Source of the DNA: Sulfurimonas sp.
GTDB lineage: Bacteria > Campylobacterota > Campylobacteria > Campylobacterales > Sulfurimonadaceae
Assembly (NCBI RefSeq): GCF_023229025.1
Contig: NZ_JALOAA010000001.1
Span: forward strand, 62,001-126,000
Reading direction: 5' to 3'
DNA length: 64,000 nt
The position numbers and the translations under genes are program-made. Positions 1 to 8,749 of this stretch are shown piece after piece. Position 1 is the first letter of the stretch. Each line of letters starts with the position of its first letter. The notes beneath the pieces were generated by a model. That model saw nothing but the letters and a program-made list of their open reading frames with translations. It did no database searches and was not told where the DNA came from.

Positions 1-737
1 ATGGTATCGCTAAAAAAAGAGCTATCTATATTTAAGAGATCTAAAGTACTAAAGACATTGTGCTCTTGCTCAAAAATAAGACTTGCCCTAGATATAGCCT
101 CCATTGCCTTCTCTTTTTTTGAGAGCTCTTTTTTTATATCTAATAGTTCAATATCTTCGGAGATTTTAGGGTTTACATCCTCTATCTTTTTAATCTCATA
201 AGCGGCAAACTCTTTTAACTCGATGACTCTTTTTTGTTCATCTTCAATTGATAAAAGCTCTTTTTTAACCATTTTATACTCTAAAAAAGCCTCTTTGTAG
301 TCGTTTTTTAACTTATCTATATTTTGATTCTGTTTTTTTATTCTCTCATCTAAAATAGATAAAAGGTTTTCATTCTCAAAATCGCTAAAATCTCTCAAAG
401 AGAGGTGTCTTAAGTAGCCAGAAGATAAGTCAGTCATGCTTTTTTTAGAGATGCTTTGGTTGTTGATGAAGTATCTTGATTTCTCTTTTTTAATATGTTT
501 AAAAATATACAAATCATCACTCTCTATGCCATACTCATCTGCATCCAACTCCCAAGAAACAGTTGATTCACATACCGATGCATCACATGAGGCAGTGCCA
601 AACGAAGATAAGATAGAGCTCATTAAAATCGACTTTCCGCTTCCGCTTGGACCGGTAAAGACAACCAGTCCTGATTTTAAATCCAACTCAACCTCTTTAA
701 AACTAAGGTACTCTTTTAGGTAAAATCTCTCTATCAT
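1..737 (-). CDS. recN: DNA repair protein RecN, N-terminal part (cut by window edge)
   Basis: SMC-like ATPase of recombinational double-strand break repair. The reading frame is open from an ATG at 737 to the window edge, giving about 245 residues of a protein that is normally 500-560 aa. A Walker A motif GPSGSGKS lies near residues 29-36 after the short strand pair typical of RecN and SMC proteins. It is followed by a long charged stretch (about 115 onward) that reads as the start of the coiled-coil arm. The C-terminal Walker B half is outside the window. It follows nadK and a lipoprotein gene on the same strand, with a 64-base gap, so it may be the last gene of that operon. Nad kinase next to recN is a common bacterial pairing. 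The family call is secure; completeness cannot be judged here. Confidence 0.9.
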   Translation of the reverse strand, partial: MIERFYLKEYLSFKEVELDLKSGLVVFTGPSGSGKSILMSSILSSFGTASCDASVCESTVSWELDADEYGIESDDLYIFKHIKKEKSRYFINNQSISKKSMTDLSSGYLRHLSLRDFSDFENENLLSILDERIKKQNQNIDKLKNDYKEAFLEYKMVKKELLSIEDEQKRVIELKEFAAYEIKKIEDVNPKISEDIELLDIKKELSKKEKAMEAISRASLIFEQEHNVFSTLDLLNIDSSFFSDT

Positions 738-801
738 TCATTAGTGCCTTGCTAAAATATTTTCAAATTATACTTCTTTATTGTTAAAAATCTATGACTC
801 T

Positions 802-1335
802 TTACTTACTTGAGTGAGCAGGAAACTCTTCAAGCATAGTAGCTACAATTTTATTGAAGTGCTCCTTGCGCTCTTGCGGTGACTCTAACTCTTTTATCTT
901 ACTCTTGAGTGTTGCATACCAGAATATCTTCTGCGTAGAGGGATCGAGCATATTTATAAGAGTAGTTCCTTCATCGCTCGAAAAACCACGAAAAGTTCCA
1001 AGAGAGAGACCTAGTCCGCTTGAAAACGTGCCTAAACCGACTCCAACACCGACATTTGAGGGTACATCCTCTCGGATTATGCTATGAAAACTCACATGAA
1101 ACTCAGCCTCATTTTCAGGTACGCTTCTATAGCCCTTTGACTCCATTTCATACTTTATAGCCTCTGCTATGCGCTTATTATCTAATAGATATAGCTCATT
1201 TGTATTTTTGTTAACTACGGCAAATGTCGAAAGTGAACTTATCTCAAATAAAGGATCGTAATCTACAGCTACTTTTTTAGATGAACATCCTGATAAAATT
1301 AGAATTAGCAAAAATGGGAGTAGATATCTATACAT
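802..1335 (-). CDS. DUF4136-type lipoprotein
   Basis: Predicted lipoprotein of 177 aa. A short basic N-terminus and hydrophobic stretch end in a lipobox (LILSGC, Cys about residue 17), so the mature protein should be lipid-anchored in the cell envelope. The middle carries a glycine-rich segment (GVGVGLGTFSSG, about 95-110) followed by LINMLDPSTQKIFWYAT, a pattern I associate with DUF4136 lipoproteins. Its molecular role is not known to me. It starts 18 bases after nadK and precedes recN, so the three are probably co-transcribed. The lipoprotein assignment is strong; the family name is from recognition of the pattern only. Confidence 0.75.
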   Translation of the reverse strand: MYRYLLPFLLILILSGCSSKKVAVDYDPLFEISSLSTFAVVNKNTNELYLLDNKRIAEAIKYEMESKGYRSVPENEAEFHVSFHSIIREDVPSNVGVGVGLGTFSSGLGLSLGTFRGFSSDEGTTLINMLDPSTQKIFWYATLKSKIKELESPQERKEHFNKIVATMLEEFPAHSSK

Positions 1336-1353
1336 GTTTATCTCTTTCGGGCT

Positions 1354-2208
1354 CTATTCACCCCATCTTAATTTCTCTTTTAATACCTCAAAGTAGTTAT
1401 ACTCCTCTTTGTGTATCAACTTGACTGTTTTGGTTGCTAGCTTTATATGTACACTCTCTCCGAGCTCTAGCTCATGCACATCTTGCCCATCAATGATTAT
1501 TAAGGCTCTCTCCTCTGATGTCTTCATCTCTATGGCATATTTTCCGGGAAGCACAACCGGTCTTTGCGTCAAAGAGTGCGGACAAATCGGTGTCAGTGCA
1601 AATACATTACTCATCGGAAATAAAACAGGTCCACCTGCTGAGAGATTGTAAGCAGTTGAGCCCGTCGGTGTCGAGACAATCACTCCATCGCCATAGTAGG
1701 TATTGAAGGATTGCGAATCAACAAGAGTCTCTATATGTATCATGTTTGAAACTCTTGTACGAGTTAGCACTATATCGTTAAAAGCATAATACTTTACCTC
1801 TTTGGTGTTTTTTATAACTGTTGCTTCAAGAACCGCTCTCTCATCTACTCTATATCTGTTTTGAATTATTTTTTGCACAAAAGGGTCAAGCTCATCTACG
1901 GATAAATCCGCTAAAAAACCTAGATTACCTGCATGAACGCCGAGTATTGGGATATCAAAATCAAATGATTTTCTAACAGTTGATATAAGTGTTCCATCAC
2001 CGCCAAAGGTAACTATGAAGTCACACTCTTTGCATATATTTTTAAAACTTTCTCCTGTCATGCCAATCATTTTAGCACTTCTGCTCTCTAGTAGAACTTC
2101 TATATTATAATTTTTAAAAATCTGCTCCACTCTCATGTAAGCATCTTTTATCTCCGGTGTTGAGGGTCTTAATACAACGCCTACTTTTTTTATATCTTTA
2201 TTTTTCAA
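1354..2208 (-). CDS. nadK: NAD kinase
   Basis: ATP- (or polyphosphate-) dependent phosphorylation of NAD to NADP in the cytoplasm, the only route to NADP. The 284-aa length is normal for the family. The diagnostic GGDGT motif is at residues 69-73 and the second conserved block YGDGVIVSTPTGSTAYN lies near 172-188. A TATAAT box on the minus strand about 28 bases upstream gives it its own promoter, diverging from wrbA. It is followed closely by the lipoprotein gene and recN. Confident assignment. Confidence 0.95.
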   Translation of the reverse strand: MKNKDIKKVGVVLRPSTPEIKDAYMRVEQIFKNYNIEVLLESRSAKMIGMTGESFKNICKECDFIVTFGGDGTLISTVRKSFDFDIPILGVHAGNLGFLADLSVDELDPFVQKIIQNRYRVDERAVLEATVIKNTKEVKYYAFNDIVLTRTRVSNMIHIETLVDSQSFNTYYGDGVIVSTPTGSTAYNLSAGGPVLFPMSNVFALTPICPHSLTQRPVVLPGKYAIEMKTSEERALIIIDGQDVHELELGESVHIKLATKTVKLIHKEEYNYFEVLKEKLRWGE

Positions 2209-2235
2209 ACATATCTCTTTATAAACATTTTACTA

Positions 2236-2241
2236 ATTATA
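2236..2241 (-). promoter_or_regulatory. Putative -10 box for nadK
   Basis: Perfect TATAAT read on the minus strand, 28 bases before the nadK start codon in the divergent nadK/wrbA gap. No -35 element is obvious, as usual for sigma70 promoters in this phylum. Confidence 0.5.
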
Positions 2242-2310
2242 CACTTTTGGTATTAAAATCAAAGGGAGCTCAACAATATTACTACTCCTGATGATTTAAG
2301 ATTGATTGAT

Positions 2311-2316
2311 TATAAT
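2311..2316 (+). promoter_or_regulatory. Putative -10 box for wrbA
   Basis: Perfect TATAAT 32 bases before the preferred wrbA start at 2348, followed by an AGAGGAG ribosome-binding site at about 2334-2340. It supports the 2348 start, since the longer open frame from 2306 would begin upstream of this box. Confidence 0.55.
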
Positions 2317-2347
2317 ATTTAAAACAGTTAAAGCAGAGGAGTTTTTT

Positions 2348-2959
2348 ATGAAGATATTAGTCGTTTACTACTCAATGTACGGACATGTTTATAAGTTGGC
2401 ACAAGCAGCGGTCGAAGGAGCTCTGTCGGTAGAAAATGTTGAAGTTGTGCTTTGTAGAGTTCCTGAGACTCTTCCTCTAGAGGTATTAGAAAAAATGGGT
2501 GCGGTTGAAGCTCAAAAACAGCAAGCACATGTACCTGTATGTACCGTAGAAGAGTTAGGCAGAGCCGATGCGGTCATCTTTGGAACACCGACTCGCTTTG
2601 GCAATATGTGTGCTCAGATGAGGCAGTTTCTTGATGCTACCGGTGGATTATGGACAAAAGGTGCATTAGTAGGAAAAGTCGGAAGCGTCTTTACAAGCTC
2701 AAACACGCAACACGGCGGTCAAGAGTCTACTATTCTTAGTTTTCACACTACCCTTTTACATCATGGCATGGTTATTGTCGGACTTCCATATACTTTTAAA
2801 GGACAGAGTACAATGGATGAAATCAGCGGTTGCTCCCCATACGGTGCATCTACTATTGCAGGTTCTGATGGAAGCATCTATCCAAACGAAAATGAGCTTG
2901 CAGGAGCACATTTTCAGGGAAGACATGTTGCACAAATAGCAAAGAAACTTATGGCTTAG
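2348..2959 (+). CDS. wrbA: NAD(P)H:quinone oxidoreductase, WrbA type
   Basis: Flavodoxin-fold FMN protein that reduces quinones by two electrons and is linked to oxidative stress defence. The 203-aa product begins with the flavodoxin signature VVYYSMYGHVYKLA (FMN phosphate loop). GTPTRFGNMCAQMRQFLD (about 80-97) and GGQESTILSFHTTLLHHGM (about 122-140) are typical WrbA blocks. The frame is open from 2306, but the ATG at 2348 is chosen because it has a strong AGGAG site 7 bases upstream and starts exactly at the first flavodoxin strand. It appears to be a single-gene unit ahead of aspS. Confidence 0.92.
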   Translation: MKILVVYYSMYGHVYKLAQAAVEGALSVENVEVVLCRVPETLPLEVLEKMGAVEAQKQQAHVPVCTVEELGRADAVIFGTPTRFGNMCAQMRQFLDATGGLWTKGALVGKVGSVFTSSNTQHGGQESTILSFHTTLLHHGMVIVGLPYTFKGQSTMDEISGCSPYGASTIAGSDGSIYPNENELAGAHFQGRHVAQIAKKLMA

Positions 2960-3012
2960 GAAAAAAATATCTAGGTAAGAGCAAAATAATTGCCCGATAA
3001 GTCAAGTTTGGA

Positions 3013-3018
3013 TATAAT
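3013..3018 (+). promoter_or_regulatory. Putative -10 box for aspS
   Basis: TATAAT 31 bases before the aspS ATG in a 90-base gap after wrbA. Transcription would start near 3025. Confidence 0.55.
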
Positions 3019-3049
3019 CGCGAAAATTATTTACTAGGACTCTATTTTT

Positions 3050-4804
3050 ATGAGAAGTCATTATTGTGCGAATTTAAGTGAAGCAAACATTGGAGAAGAT
3101 GTTGTTCTGACGGGTTGGGCGAACAGTTACCGTGACCATGGCGGAATTATTTTTATTGATTTAAGAGACAAGAGTGGCCTTATTCAGCTCACATGTGATC
3201 CCGAAGACAATGCAGAGGCGCATAAGGTAGCAGACAGTGTTCGTGATGAGTATGTTCTTATAGCTAAGGGAACTGTTCGTCATCGTGGGGAGGGACTTGT
3301 TAATCCACGTCTTAAAACCGGAGCTATAGAAGTTATAGTAAAAGAGCTTATAATTGAGAACAAATCAGCTCCAATCCCTTTCGTTATCGGTGATAAGAAT
3401 GTAGGCGAGGAGACAAGATTAAAATACCGCTACCTAGAACTTAGGGATCCTTCAATGCATGAGACATTTCGTCTTCGCTCAAAAGCGGCAATTGCTGCTA
3501 GAAACGTACTCGATGCAAACGGCTTTTTAGAGGTTGAGACTCCTATACTTACAAAATCTACCCCTGAGGGTGCAAGAGATTATTTAGTTCCTTCACGTGT
3601 TCACAGCGGCGAATTTTATGCACTTCCGCAATCTCCGCAGCTTTTTAAACAGCTTTTAATGGTCGGTGGATTTGACAGATACTTCCAAATTGCTAAATGC
3701 TTCCGTGATGAAGACCTAAGAGCAGATCGTCAGCCTGAGTTTACTCAAATAGATGTTGAGATGAGTTTTTGTAACCAAGAAGATGTTATAAAAGTAGCAG
3801 AAGATTTACTTACGGCAATGTTTAGTGCTTGCGGTATTGATGTTAAACCTCCATTTAACCGCATTGCTTACAGAGATGCTATGGAATGGTATGGCTCTGA
3901 CAAACCGGATTTGAGGTATGACCTTAAGATGGTTGACGTTATTGACATTTTTCTTAGATGCGACAATGAAATCTTTACAAACATCGCTAAAAAACCACAT
4001 ACAAACCGCATAAAAGCTCTAAAAGTTCCAGGTGCAGATCTTGTCTTCTCAAAAAGAGAGATGAAAACATTTGAGGATTATGTAAGAAAATTTGGTGCAC
4101 AAGGTCTTGGCTATTTCCAGATGAAAGAGGATGGGCTTAAAGGTCCTCTTATAAAATTCTTTAGTGAAGATGATATAGCACTTTTAGTTGAGAGGCTAGG
4201 CATGGAAGTCGGCGATGTCGTATTTTTTGGTGCAGGCGATAAAAAGACCGTTTGGGACTACATGGGACGCCTTAGAATTTTTATAGCTGAGCATGAGAAG
4301 ATGAATCTAGTAGATAAAGATGCTTTTGAGTTTGTTTGGGTTGTAGATTTTCCTATGTTTGAAATTGAAGATGGACGCGTAAAAGCACTTCATCATCCAT
4401 TTACTATGCCAAAAGATACCGATAAAGAAGATATTGAAGAGATAGAGTCTATCGCTTATGATATAGTATTAAACGGAACGGAACTTGGAGGCGGAAGTAT
4501 CCGTATCCATAAAGAAGATATTCAAGAAGAGGTATTTAAACTTCTTGGAATTGATGAAGAGGAGGCTGGGGAAAAATTTGGCTTCCTTCTTGATGCTCTT
4601 AAGTTTGGTGCACCTCCACATGGCGGCTTTGCTATCGGCTTTGATAGACTTATGATGCTTATAACTAAAAAATCTAGTATCCGAGACGTTATAGCATTTC
4701 CTAAGACTCAAAAGGCTTCATGTATCCTCACGCAAGCTCCGAGCAGAGTTGATGCTACCCAACTTCGTGATTTAAATATCCGTCTTAGAGAGCAGACTAA
4801 ATAG
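3050..4804 (+). CDS. aspS: Aspartyl-tRNA synthetase
   Basis: Class II synthetase that charges tRNA-Asp in the cytoplasm. Its 584 aa match the bacterial long form. Visible parts are an N-terminal OB-fold anticodon-binding domain (about 1-105), class II motif 2 with FRDEDLRADRQPEFTQ (about 219-234), a bacterial insertion domain, and motif 3 GFAIGFDRLMML (about 525-536). In several Campylobacterota AspRS is non-discriminating and also charges tRNA-Asn for GatCAB; that cannot be decided from this window. It has its own -10 box and is followed after 24 bases by an adenylate kinase gene. Confidence 0.97.
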   Translation: MRSHYCANLSEANIGEDVVLTGWANSYRDHGGIIFIDLRDKSGLIQLTCDPEDNAEAHKVADSVRDEYVLIAKGTVRHRGEGLVNPRLKTGAIEVIVKELIIENKSAPIPFVIGDKNVGEETRLKYRYLELRDPSMHETFRLRSKAAIAARNVLDANGFLEVETPILTKSTPEGARDYLVPSRVHSGEFYALPQSPQLFKQLLMVGGFDRYFQIAKCFRDEDLRADRQPEFTQIDVEMSFCNQEDVIKVAEDLLTAMFSACGIDVKPPFNRIAYRDAMEWYGSDKPDLRYDLKMVDVIDIFLRCDNEIFTNIAKKPHTNRIKALKVPGADLVFSKREMKTFEDYVRKFGAQGLGYFQMKEDGLKGPLIKFFSEDDIALLVERLGMEVGDVVFFGAGDKKTVWDYMGRLRIFIAEHEKMNLVDKDAFEFVWVVDFPMFEIEDGRVKALHHPFTMPKDTDKEDIEEIESIAYDIVLNGTELGGGSIRIHKEDIQEEVFKLLGIDEEEAGEKFGFLLDALKFGAPPHGGFAIGFDRLMMLITKKSSIRDVIAFPKTQKASCILTQAPSRVDATQLRDLNIRLREQTK

Positions 4805-4828
4805 ACCAAAACTTCAAGGATTTATCTT

Positions 4829-5401
4829 TTGAAAAAACTATTCCTAATTATCGGAGCACCCGGCTCCGGTAAGACTACAGATGCAGAGTTAATAGCTAAG
4901 CAAACTGACAAAATAACACACTACTCTACCGGCGATATGTTAAGAGCAGAAGTTGCAAGCGGCAGCAAACTTGGAATTGAGATAGAGAGCTATATATCCA
5001 AAGGTCTTATTGTTCCTATAAAAATAGCAATAGAGACTATCGTAAATGCCATAAAAAATGCTCCGACTGACATAATCATAATTGACGGTTATCCTAGAAG
5101 CATGGAGCAGTTAAATGCTCTGGATGAATACATGAGCAAAGATGCCTCTTTGGAGCTTGCAAGCGTTATAGAGGTTCGTGTTAGCGAAGAGACGGCACGA
5201 GATAGAGTTCTTGGCCGTGCCCGCGGTGCCGATGATAACACAGAAGTATTTGACAACCGCATGAAAGTATACACCGAGCCATTATCTGACATACAAACTT
5301 TTTACAAGGCCAAAAATCTTTTACACGTAATAAGCGGTGAAGATACTATTGAAGAGATAGTTGCCGAGATGAGAACTTTCATAAACTCTAAGATTATCTA
5401 A
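4829..5401 (+). CDS. adk: Adenylate kinase, short-LID form
   Basis: Interconverts ATP + AMP and 2 ADP in the cytoplasm. The 190-aa protein has a P-loop GAPGSGKT at residues 9-16, the NMP-binding signature YSTGDMLRAE, and IIIDGYPRS where the ADK signature DGFPR sits. The LID region after RVLGRAR is short (GADDNTEVFDNRM), as in the roughly 190-aa adenylate kinases I recall from Campylobacter and Helicobacter. The start is TTG at 4829 with AAGGA 8 bases upstream. It lies behind aspS and its end overlaps the convergent antiporter gene by 8 bases. A second, long-LID adenylate kinase is encoded at 6894-7541. Confidence 0.9.
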   Translation: MKKLFLIIGAPGSGKTTDAELIAKQTDKITHYSTGDMLRAEVASGSKLGIEIESYISKGLIVPIKIAIETIVNAIKNAPTDIIIIDGYPRSMEQLNALDEYMSKDASLELASVIEVRVSEETARDRVLGRARGADDNTEVFDNRMKVYTEPLSDIQTFYKAKNLLHVISGEDTIEEIVAEMRTFINSKII

Positions 5402-6839
5402 GTTTTTTGATGATTTTTTGATACTTTTTTTCATCTTTGTACCGAATAAGAAGCACGTCATGCGCATTTAAAATTGTTGAGCCTGTTGGTTTGAAATATT
5501 TATTATTTCTATGAATGAGTAAAATTAAAAAATCTTTTGGTATATCAAGCTCCACTATGCTTTTTCCTATAATTTGAGAATCCTCTTCAATATAAAACTG
5601 CTTAAGTGAACTAGTTAGTAGCGGGGAGAGTAAAACCTCTTGTGTTTTTGGTTTCTTTGACTCTACTTTTAGCCATCTAGCTACATAGGGCAAAGACATC
5701 CCTTGAATCAAGATGGAGAATAAAACTAGAAAAAAGACGGTATTAAAGATCAAAGCAGAGTGCTCGAAATTTACCAAGTAAGGATATGTAGCCAAAACTA
5801 TGGGTACCGCTCCTCTAAGCCCAACCCAAGAGATAAAGAACTTCTCTCTTATACTAAACTTACTAAACACCATACTTAAAAATACACCAATTGGGCGAGC
5901 AACAAACATAAGCCACAAAGCAATAGCCAGAGCCGGTAGTGCTATGTCGGGAAGCTGTGAAGGAAATACTAATAAACCTAAAGCCAAAAAGACTGTAATT
6001 TGCATAATCCAAGAGAGAGCGTCATGAAATCCGACCAAGTTTTTTTTGTGTGCAAACTCTTTAGTATTTGCAACAATTCCTGCTAAATAAACAGCCAAAA
6101 ATCCATTGCCGCCTAACATTGAACTAAGAGCAAAAAGAAGTAAAATCCAACCAATCGTAAAGACGGGATAGAGTCCATAAAAACTCAAATGTATGCGGTT
6201 TAAAATCCTTGGTAGAACGAAACCAAAGGCATAGCCTAAAACAGCACCGATAAAAAATTGTAAAAAGAATTTATAAATCCACATGAGAACAGAAGAGTCT
6301 TGTGGGAAGAGTATAATCTGTAAAATAGCTACTGTAAGAAAAATAGCCATAGGGTCGTTACTTCCTGATTCAAGCTCCAAAAGAGGTGCGAGACGCTTTT
6401 TTAAAGCTATGCCTTTTGCCCGCAAAATCGTAAAAACAGCAGCTGCATCGGTTGATGAAATGATAGCTCCAATAAGCAGAGCTTCTAAAAAACTAAAATC
6501 AAGAAGAGCGTAAACTCCTATGGCAACTACAAATGCGGTCAAAAATACACCAAGGGTGGCAAGTACGATACCTTGTCTTAAGACAGGTTTTATAGCCTTC
6601 CATGTAGTATCGAGTCCGCCACCAAACAAGATAAAAATAAGAGCAAGAGTCCCTATGTTTTGCGCCAATTTAACATTATCAAAAGCAATACCTAGCAGAC
6701 CGTCAGAACCTGCAAGCATACCTAATCCTAAAAATATAAAAAGAGAGGGCACTCCAAAACTGTTAGAGAGTTTACTTGCAACAACACTTAGCAACAATAA
6801 AAAAGCAGCTATAAGTAGATAAATTTCAATTGTTTGCAT
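5394..6839 (-). CDS. Potassium/proton antiporter, CPA1 (NhaP2/CvrA) type
   Basis: Inner-membrane monovalent cation/proton antiporter of 481 aa. The first ~385 residues form about 12 hydrophobic segments, with SSTDAAAVF (about 128-136) and a conserved acidic pair ELESGSNDPMA (about 154-164) typical of CPA1 exchangers. The last ~90 residues are soluble and resemble a TrkA-C/RCK_C domain (IIGKSIVELDIPKDF), which binds regulatory ligands in NhaP2-like transporters. It probably exports K+ or Na+ and helps volume or pH control. It lies between the two adenylate kinase genes, 54 bases downstream of the long-form gene on the same strand. The ion specificity is inferred. Confidence 0.88.
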   Translation of the reverse strand: MQTIEIYLLIAAFLLLLSVVASKLSNSFGVPSLFIFLGLGMLAGSDGLLGIAFDNVKLAQNIGTLALIFILFGGGLDTTWKAIKPVLRQGIVLATLGVFLTAFVVAIGVYALLDFSFLEALLIGAIISSTDAAAVFTILRAKGIALKKRLAPLLELESGSNDPMAIFLTVAILQIILFPQDSSVLMWIYKFFLQFFIGAVLGYAFGFVLPRILNRIHLSFYGLYPVFTIGWILLLFALSSMLGGNGFLAVYLAGIVANTKEFAHKKNLVGFHDALSWIMQITVFLALGLLVFPSQLPDIALPALAIALWLMFVARPIGVFLSMVFSKFSIREKFFISWVGLRGAVPIVLATYPYLVNFEHSALIFNTVFFLVLFSILIQGMSLPYVARWLKVESKKPKTQEVLLSPLLTSSLKQFYIEEDSQIIGKSIVELDIPKDFLILLIHRNNKYFKPTGSTILNAHDVLLIRYKDEKKYQKIIKKLR

Positions 6840-6893
6840 AATTCTCCCTATACTATTTTCAATAATTGATTGTTTCTTGCAAGCTAATATTTA

Positions 6894-7541
6894 TTAACCT
6901 AGTTTAGAAACTATAGCTGCTTCTACTTTAGATATATCAGCAGTTCCATCAACAGTTATGTATGTCAGAGACTCCACTTTTTGCGCCTGCTCTTTATAGT
7001 AGCCTATAAGAGGCTTTGTCTGCTCATGATATACTTTTAACCTATCAAGAACAACCTCCTCTTTGTCATCATCCCTTTGAACAAGATCTTCGCCTGTTAT
7101 ATCATCTTTGCCATCTACTTTTGGCGGATTATATACGATGTGGTAAGTCCTGCCGCTTGCTAAGTGTGCACGGCGACCCGACATGCGCTTTACAATCTCG
7201 CTATCTGGAACATCTATCTCTATAACGGCATCAATCTCTATGCCTGCATTTGCAAGAGCGTCCGCCTGTGCGATAGTACGAGGGAATCCGTCTAGTAAAA
7301 AACCACCTTTGCAGTCATTCTCTTTAATTCTCTCTTTTACAAGCCCTATTATAATATCGTCTGTAACAAGCTGTCCTGCATCCATTGCAGCTTTAGCTAC
7401 TTTACCGAGCTCTGTGCCTGCTTTTATCGCAGCACGAAGCATATCTCCGGTTGAGATTTGAGGAATATTATATCTTTTTGTTAAAAAACCTGCTTGAGTT
7501 CCTTTTCCTGCACCTGGAGCTCCTAGTAAAATTATTCTCAT
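6894..7541 (-). CDS. adk: Adenylate kinase, long-LID form
   Basis: Second adenylate kinase in the window, 215 aa. P-loop GAPGAGKGT is at 7-15, STGDMLRAA follows, and the ADK signature GGFLLDGFPRTIAQA is complete. It has the full-length LID insertion (SGRRAHLASGRTYH, NPPKVDGKDDITGEDL), which matches the E. coli/gammaproteobacterial type rather than the short Campylobacter type. The LID lacks the four-Cys zinc site of Gram-positive enzymes. Together with the short form at 4829-5401 it makes two apparently intact enzymes within 3 kb. It carries its own -10 box and precedes the antiporter gene. Confidence 0.92.
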   Translation of the reverse strand: MRIILLGAPGAGKGTQAGFLTKRYNIPQISTGDMLRAAIKAGTELGKVAKAAMDAGQLVTDDIIIGLVKERIKENDCKGGFLLDGFPRTIAQADALANAGIEIDAVIEIDVPDSEIVKRMSGRRAHLASGRTYHIVYNPPKVDGKDDITGEDLVQRDDDKEEVVLDRLKVYHEQTKPLIGYYKEQAQKVESLTYITVDGTADISKVEAAIVSKLG

Positions 7542-7569
7542 ATTTTATCCTATCTGTTTTATTGATGAT

Positions 7570-7575
7570 ATTATA
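7570..7575 (-). promoter_or_regulatory. Putative -10 box for long-form adenylate kinase
   Basis: TATAAT on the minus strand, 28 bases before the start codon at 7541. Confidence 0.45.
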
Positions 7576-7616
7576 TAGAAACGAATTTAAAATTGGCTAT
7601 ATTCAAATTACATAGA

Positions 7617-7907
7617 CTACTCTTGCTCCGTAAATCCAAAATCCTCATCTAAAGAGTCGTTTTGAGCCTCCAAGATATCATCAATAAGCTCTTTGCACTC
7701 ATCTTCTTCGATATCCCCGTTTTTAATATCCTCTAGCACATCTTGCAAATCAGCTTTAAACTCTCTTAACTCTTCTATCTCCTCTTTTGAGTCTTGAGCA
7801 GCCTCTTTGCTATCGGCAATCTCCTCAAAAATCTCATCTAATCTCTCATCTATATCCGGAATAACGCTTTTTGTTATTAACTCTTCTAGTTGTTGTGAAT
7901 ATGACAT
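7617..7907 (-). CDS. Small acidic helical protein, unknown
   Basis: I do not recognise this 96-aa protein. It is strongly acidic (Glu and Asp dominate, especially residues 25-75 and the C-terminus) and has no signal peptide or membrane segment. The repeated E/D-rich pattern with spaced Ile and Leu suggests a helical, possibly coiled-coil protein. It diverges from the CinA-like gene across a 58-base gap and ends 75 bases before the adenylate kinase start. The coding call rests on the uninterrupted frame, the ATG with a GGAAA-like site, and the strand arrangement. Confidence 0.65.
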   Translation of the reverse strand: MSYSQQLEELITKSVIPDIDERLDEIFEEIADSKEAAQDSKEEIEELREFKADLQDVLEDIKNGDIEEDECKELIDDILEAQNDSLDEDFGFTEQE

Positions 7908-7930
7908 GTGATTTCCTTAACTCTTTTTAG

Positions 7931-7936
7931 TATAAT
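7931..7936 (+). promoter_or_regulatory. Putative -10 box for CinA-like gene
   Basis: TATAAT 29 bases before the ATG at 7966 in the divergent gap. Confidence 0.5.
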
Positions 7937-7965
7937 ACATAAAAAAGATATAACGGTAGATAAAA

Positions 7966-8697
7966 ATGAACTTTTATGCTTGCATTATCGGCAGTGAAAT
8001 ATTAAACGGTCGTAGAGTTGACAAACATTTTGAATTTTTAAAAAATGAACTTCAAAAATATGGACATGAACTTTTTGCCTCTTTTATCATAAAAGATGAT
8101 AAAGAGCTAATTAGAAAGATATATAAAATGGTAAAAGATGATGCCGATGGAGTAATGTTCTCCTTTGGCGGTATAGGTGCTACTCCGGATGACTTAACTA
8201 GAGAGATTGCGGCAGAAGTCTTTACCTCAAAGCCACTACTAAGGCACAAAAAGTTTGAACAAGATATTATTCAGAGATTTGGCGAGGAGGCGTATCCACA
8301 TAGGATATATATGGCAGATCTGCCGCAAGATGTCAAGCTTCTGCCTAATCCGGTAAATAATATGTCCGGTTTTTCTCTGCAAGATAGATACTTTTTTACT
8401 CCCGGATTCCCACAAATGGCACACCCTATGATAATTGTAGTTATAGAGCGTCTCTTTAGTGAGTCAAAACAAAAATATAGAGCCACTCTACTAGCAAAAA
8501 CAAGTGAGAATACGCTTATAGAGCTTATGAAAGAGATTCCCCCTGAGATTGAACTCTCATCTCTTCCCATATTAAACAACAATGGTGCATCTGTTGAAAT
8601 ATCACTCTGTGCGGCAGACAAAAAAAGCGTAGAAAACTACTTTAAACTATTTACTGATTTTTTAGACAAATCAGAAATATCATATAATTTAATATAA
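7966..8697 (+). CDS. CinA N-terminal-like (MoCF/molybdopterin-binding fold) protein
   Basis: A 243-aa protein with the molybdopterin-binding fold of the CinA N-terminal domain. The hallmarks are IGSEILNGRRVDKH near the start, FSFGGIGATPDDLTREI (about 65-81), and a proline/glycine-rich FTPGFPQMAHPM region. The C-terminal nicotinamide-nucleotide amidase (PncC) domain of full CinA is missing, so this is the stand-alone form. In related proteins this domain acts on ADP-ribose-like pyrophosphates; the substrate here is unknown. The last codons overlap a -10 box for the next small gene. A true MoaB/MogA homologue is encoded separately at 52623-53156. Confidence 0.8.
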   Translation: MNFYACIIGSEILNGRRVDKHFEFLKNELQKYGHELFASFIIKDDKELIRKIYKMVKDDADGVMFSFGGIGATPDDLTREIAAEVFTSKPLLRHKKFEQDIIQRFGEEAYPHRIYMADLPQDVKLLPNPVNNMSGFSLQDRYFFTPGFPQMAHPMIIVVIERLFSESKQKYRATLLAKTSENTLIELMKEIPPEIELSSLPILNNNGASVEISLCAADKKSVENYFKLFTDFLDKSEISYNLI

Positions 8698-8698
8698 T
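8693..8698 (+). promoter_or_regulatory. Putative -10 box for the 41-aa ORF/HTH operon
   Basis: TATAAT overlapping the stop codon of the CinA-like gene; a second TATAAT sits at 8683-8688. Either could drive the small ORF at 8750. Confidence 0.4.
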
Positions 8699-8749
8699 CT
8701 CAATCCGGTCGATTTGCCTTAGAGTAAGTAAAAATCAAGGAATTGCATC

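Noticed and set aside
436..723. Plus-strand ORF of 95 aa at the left edge
   Set aside because: It is antisense to the recN N-terminus, which has a Walker A motif and an open frame to the window edge.
4829..5401. Second adenylate kinase as a recent tandem duplicate
   Set aside because: The two proteins differ in LID type, length and overall sequence; they are not recent copies of one another.
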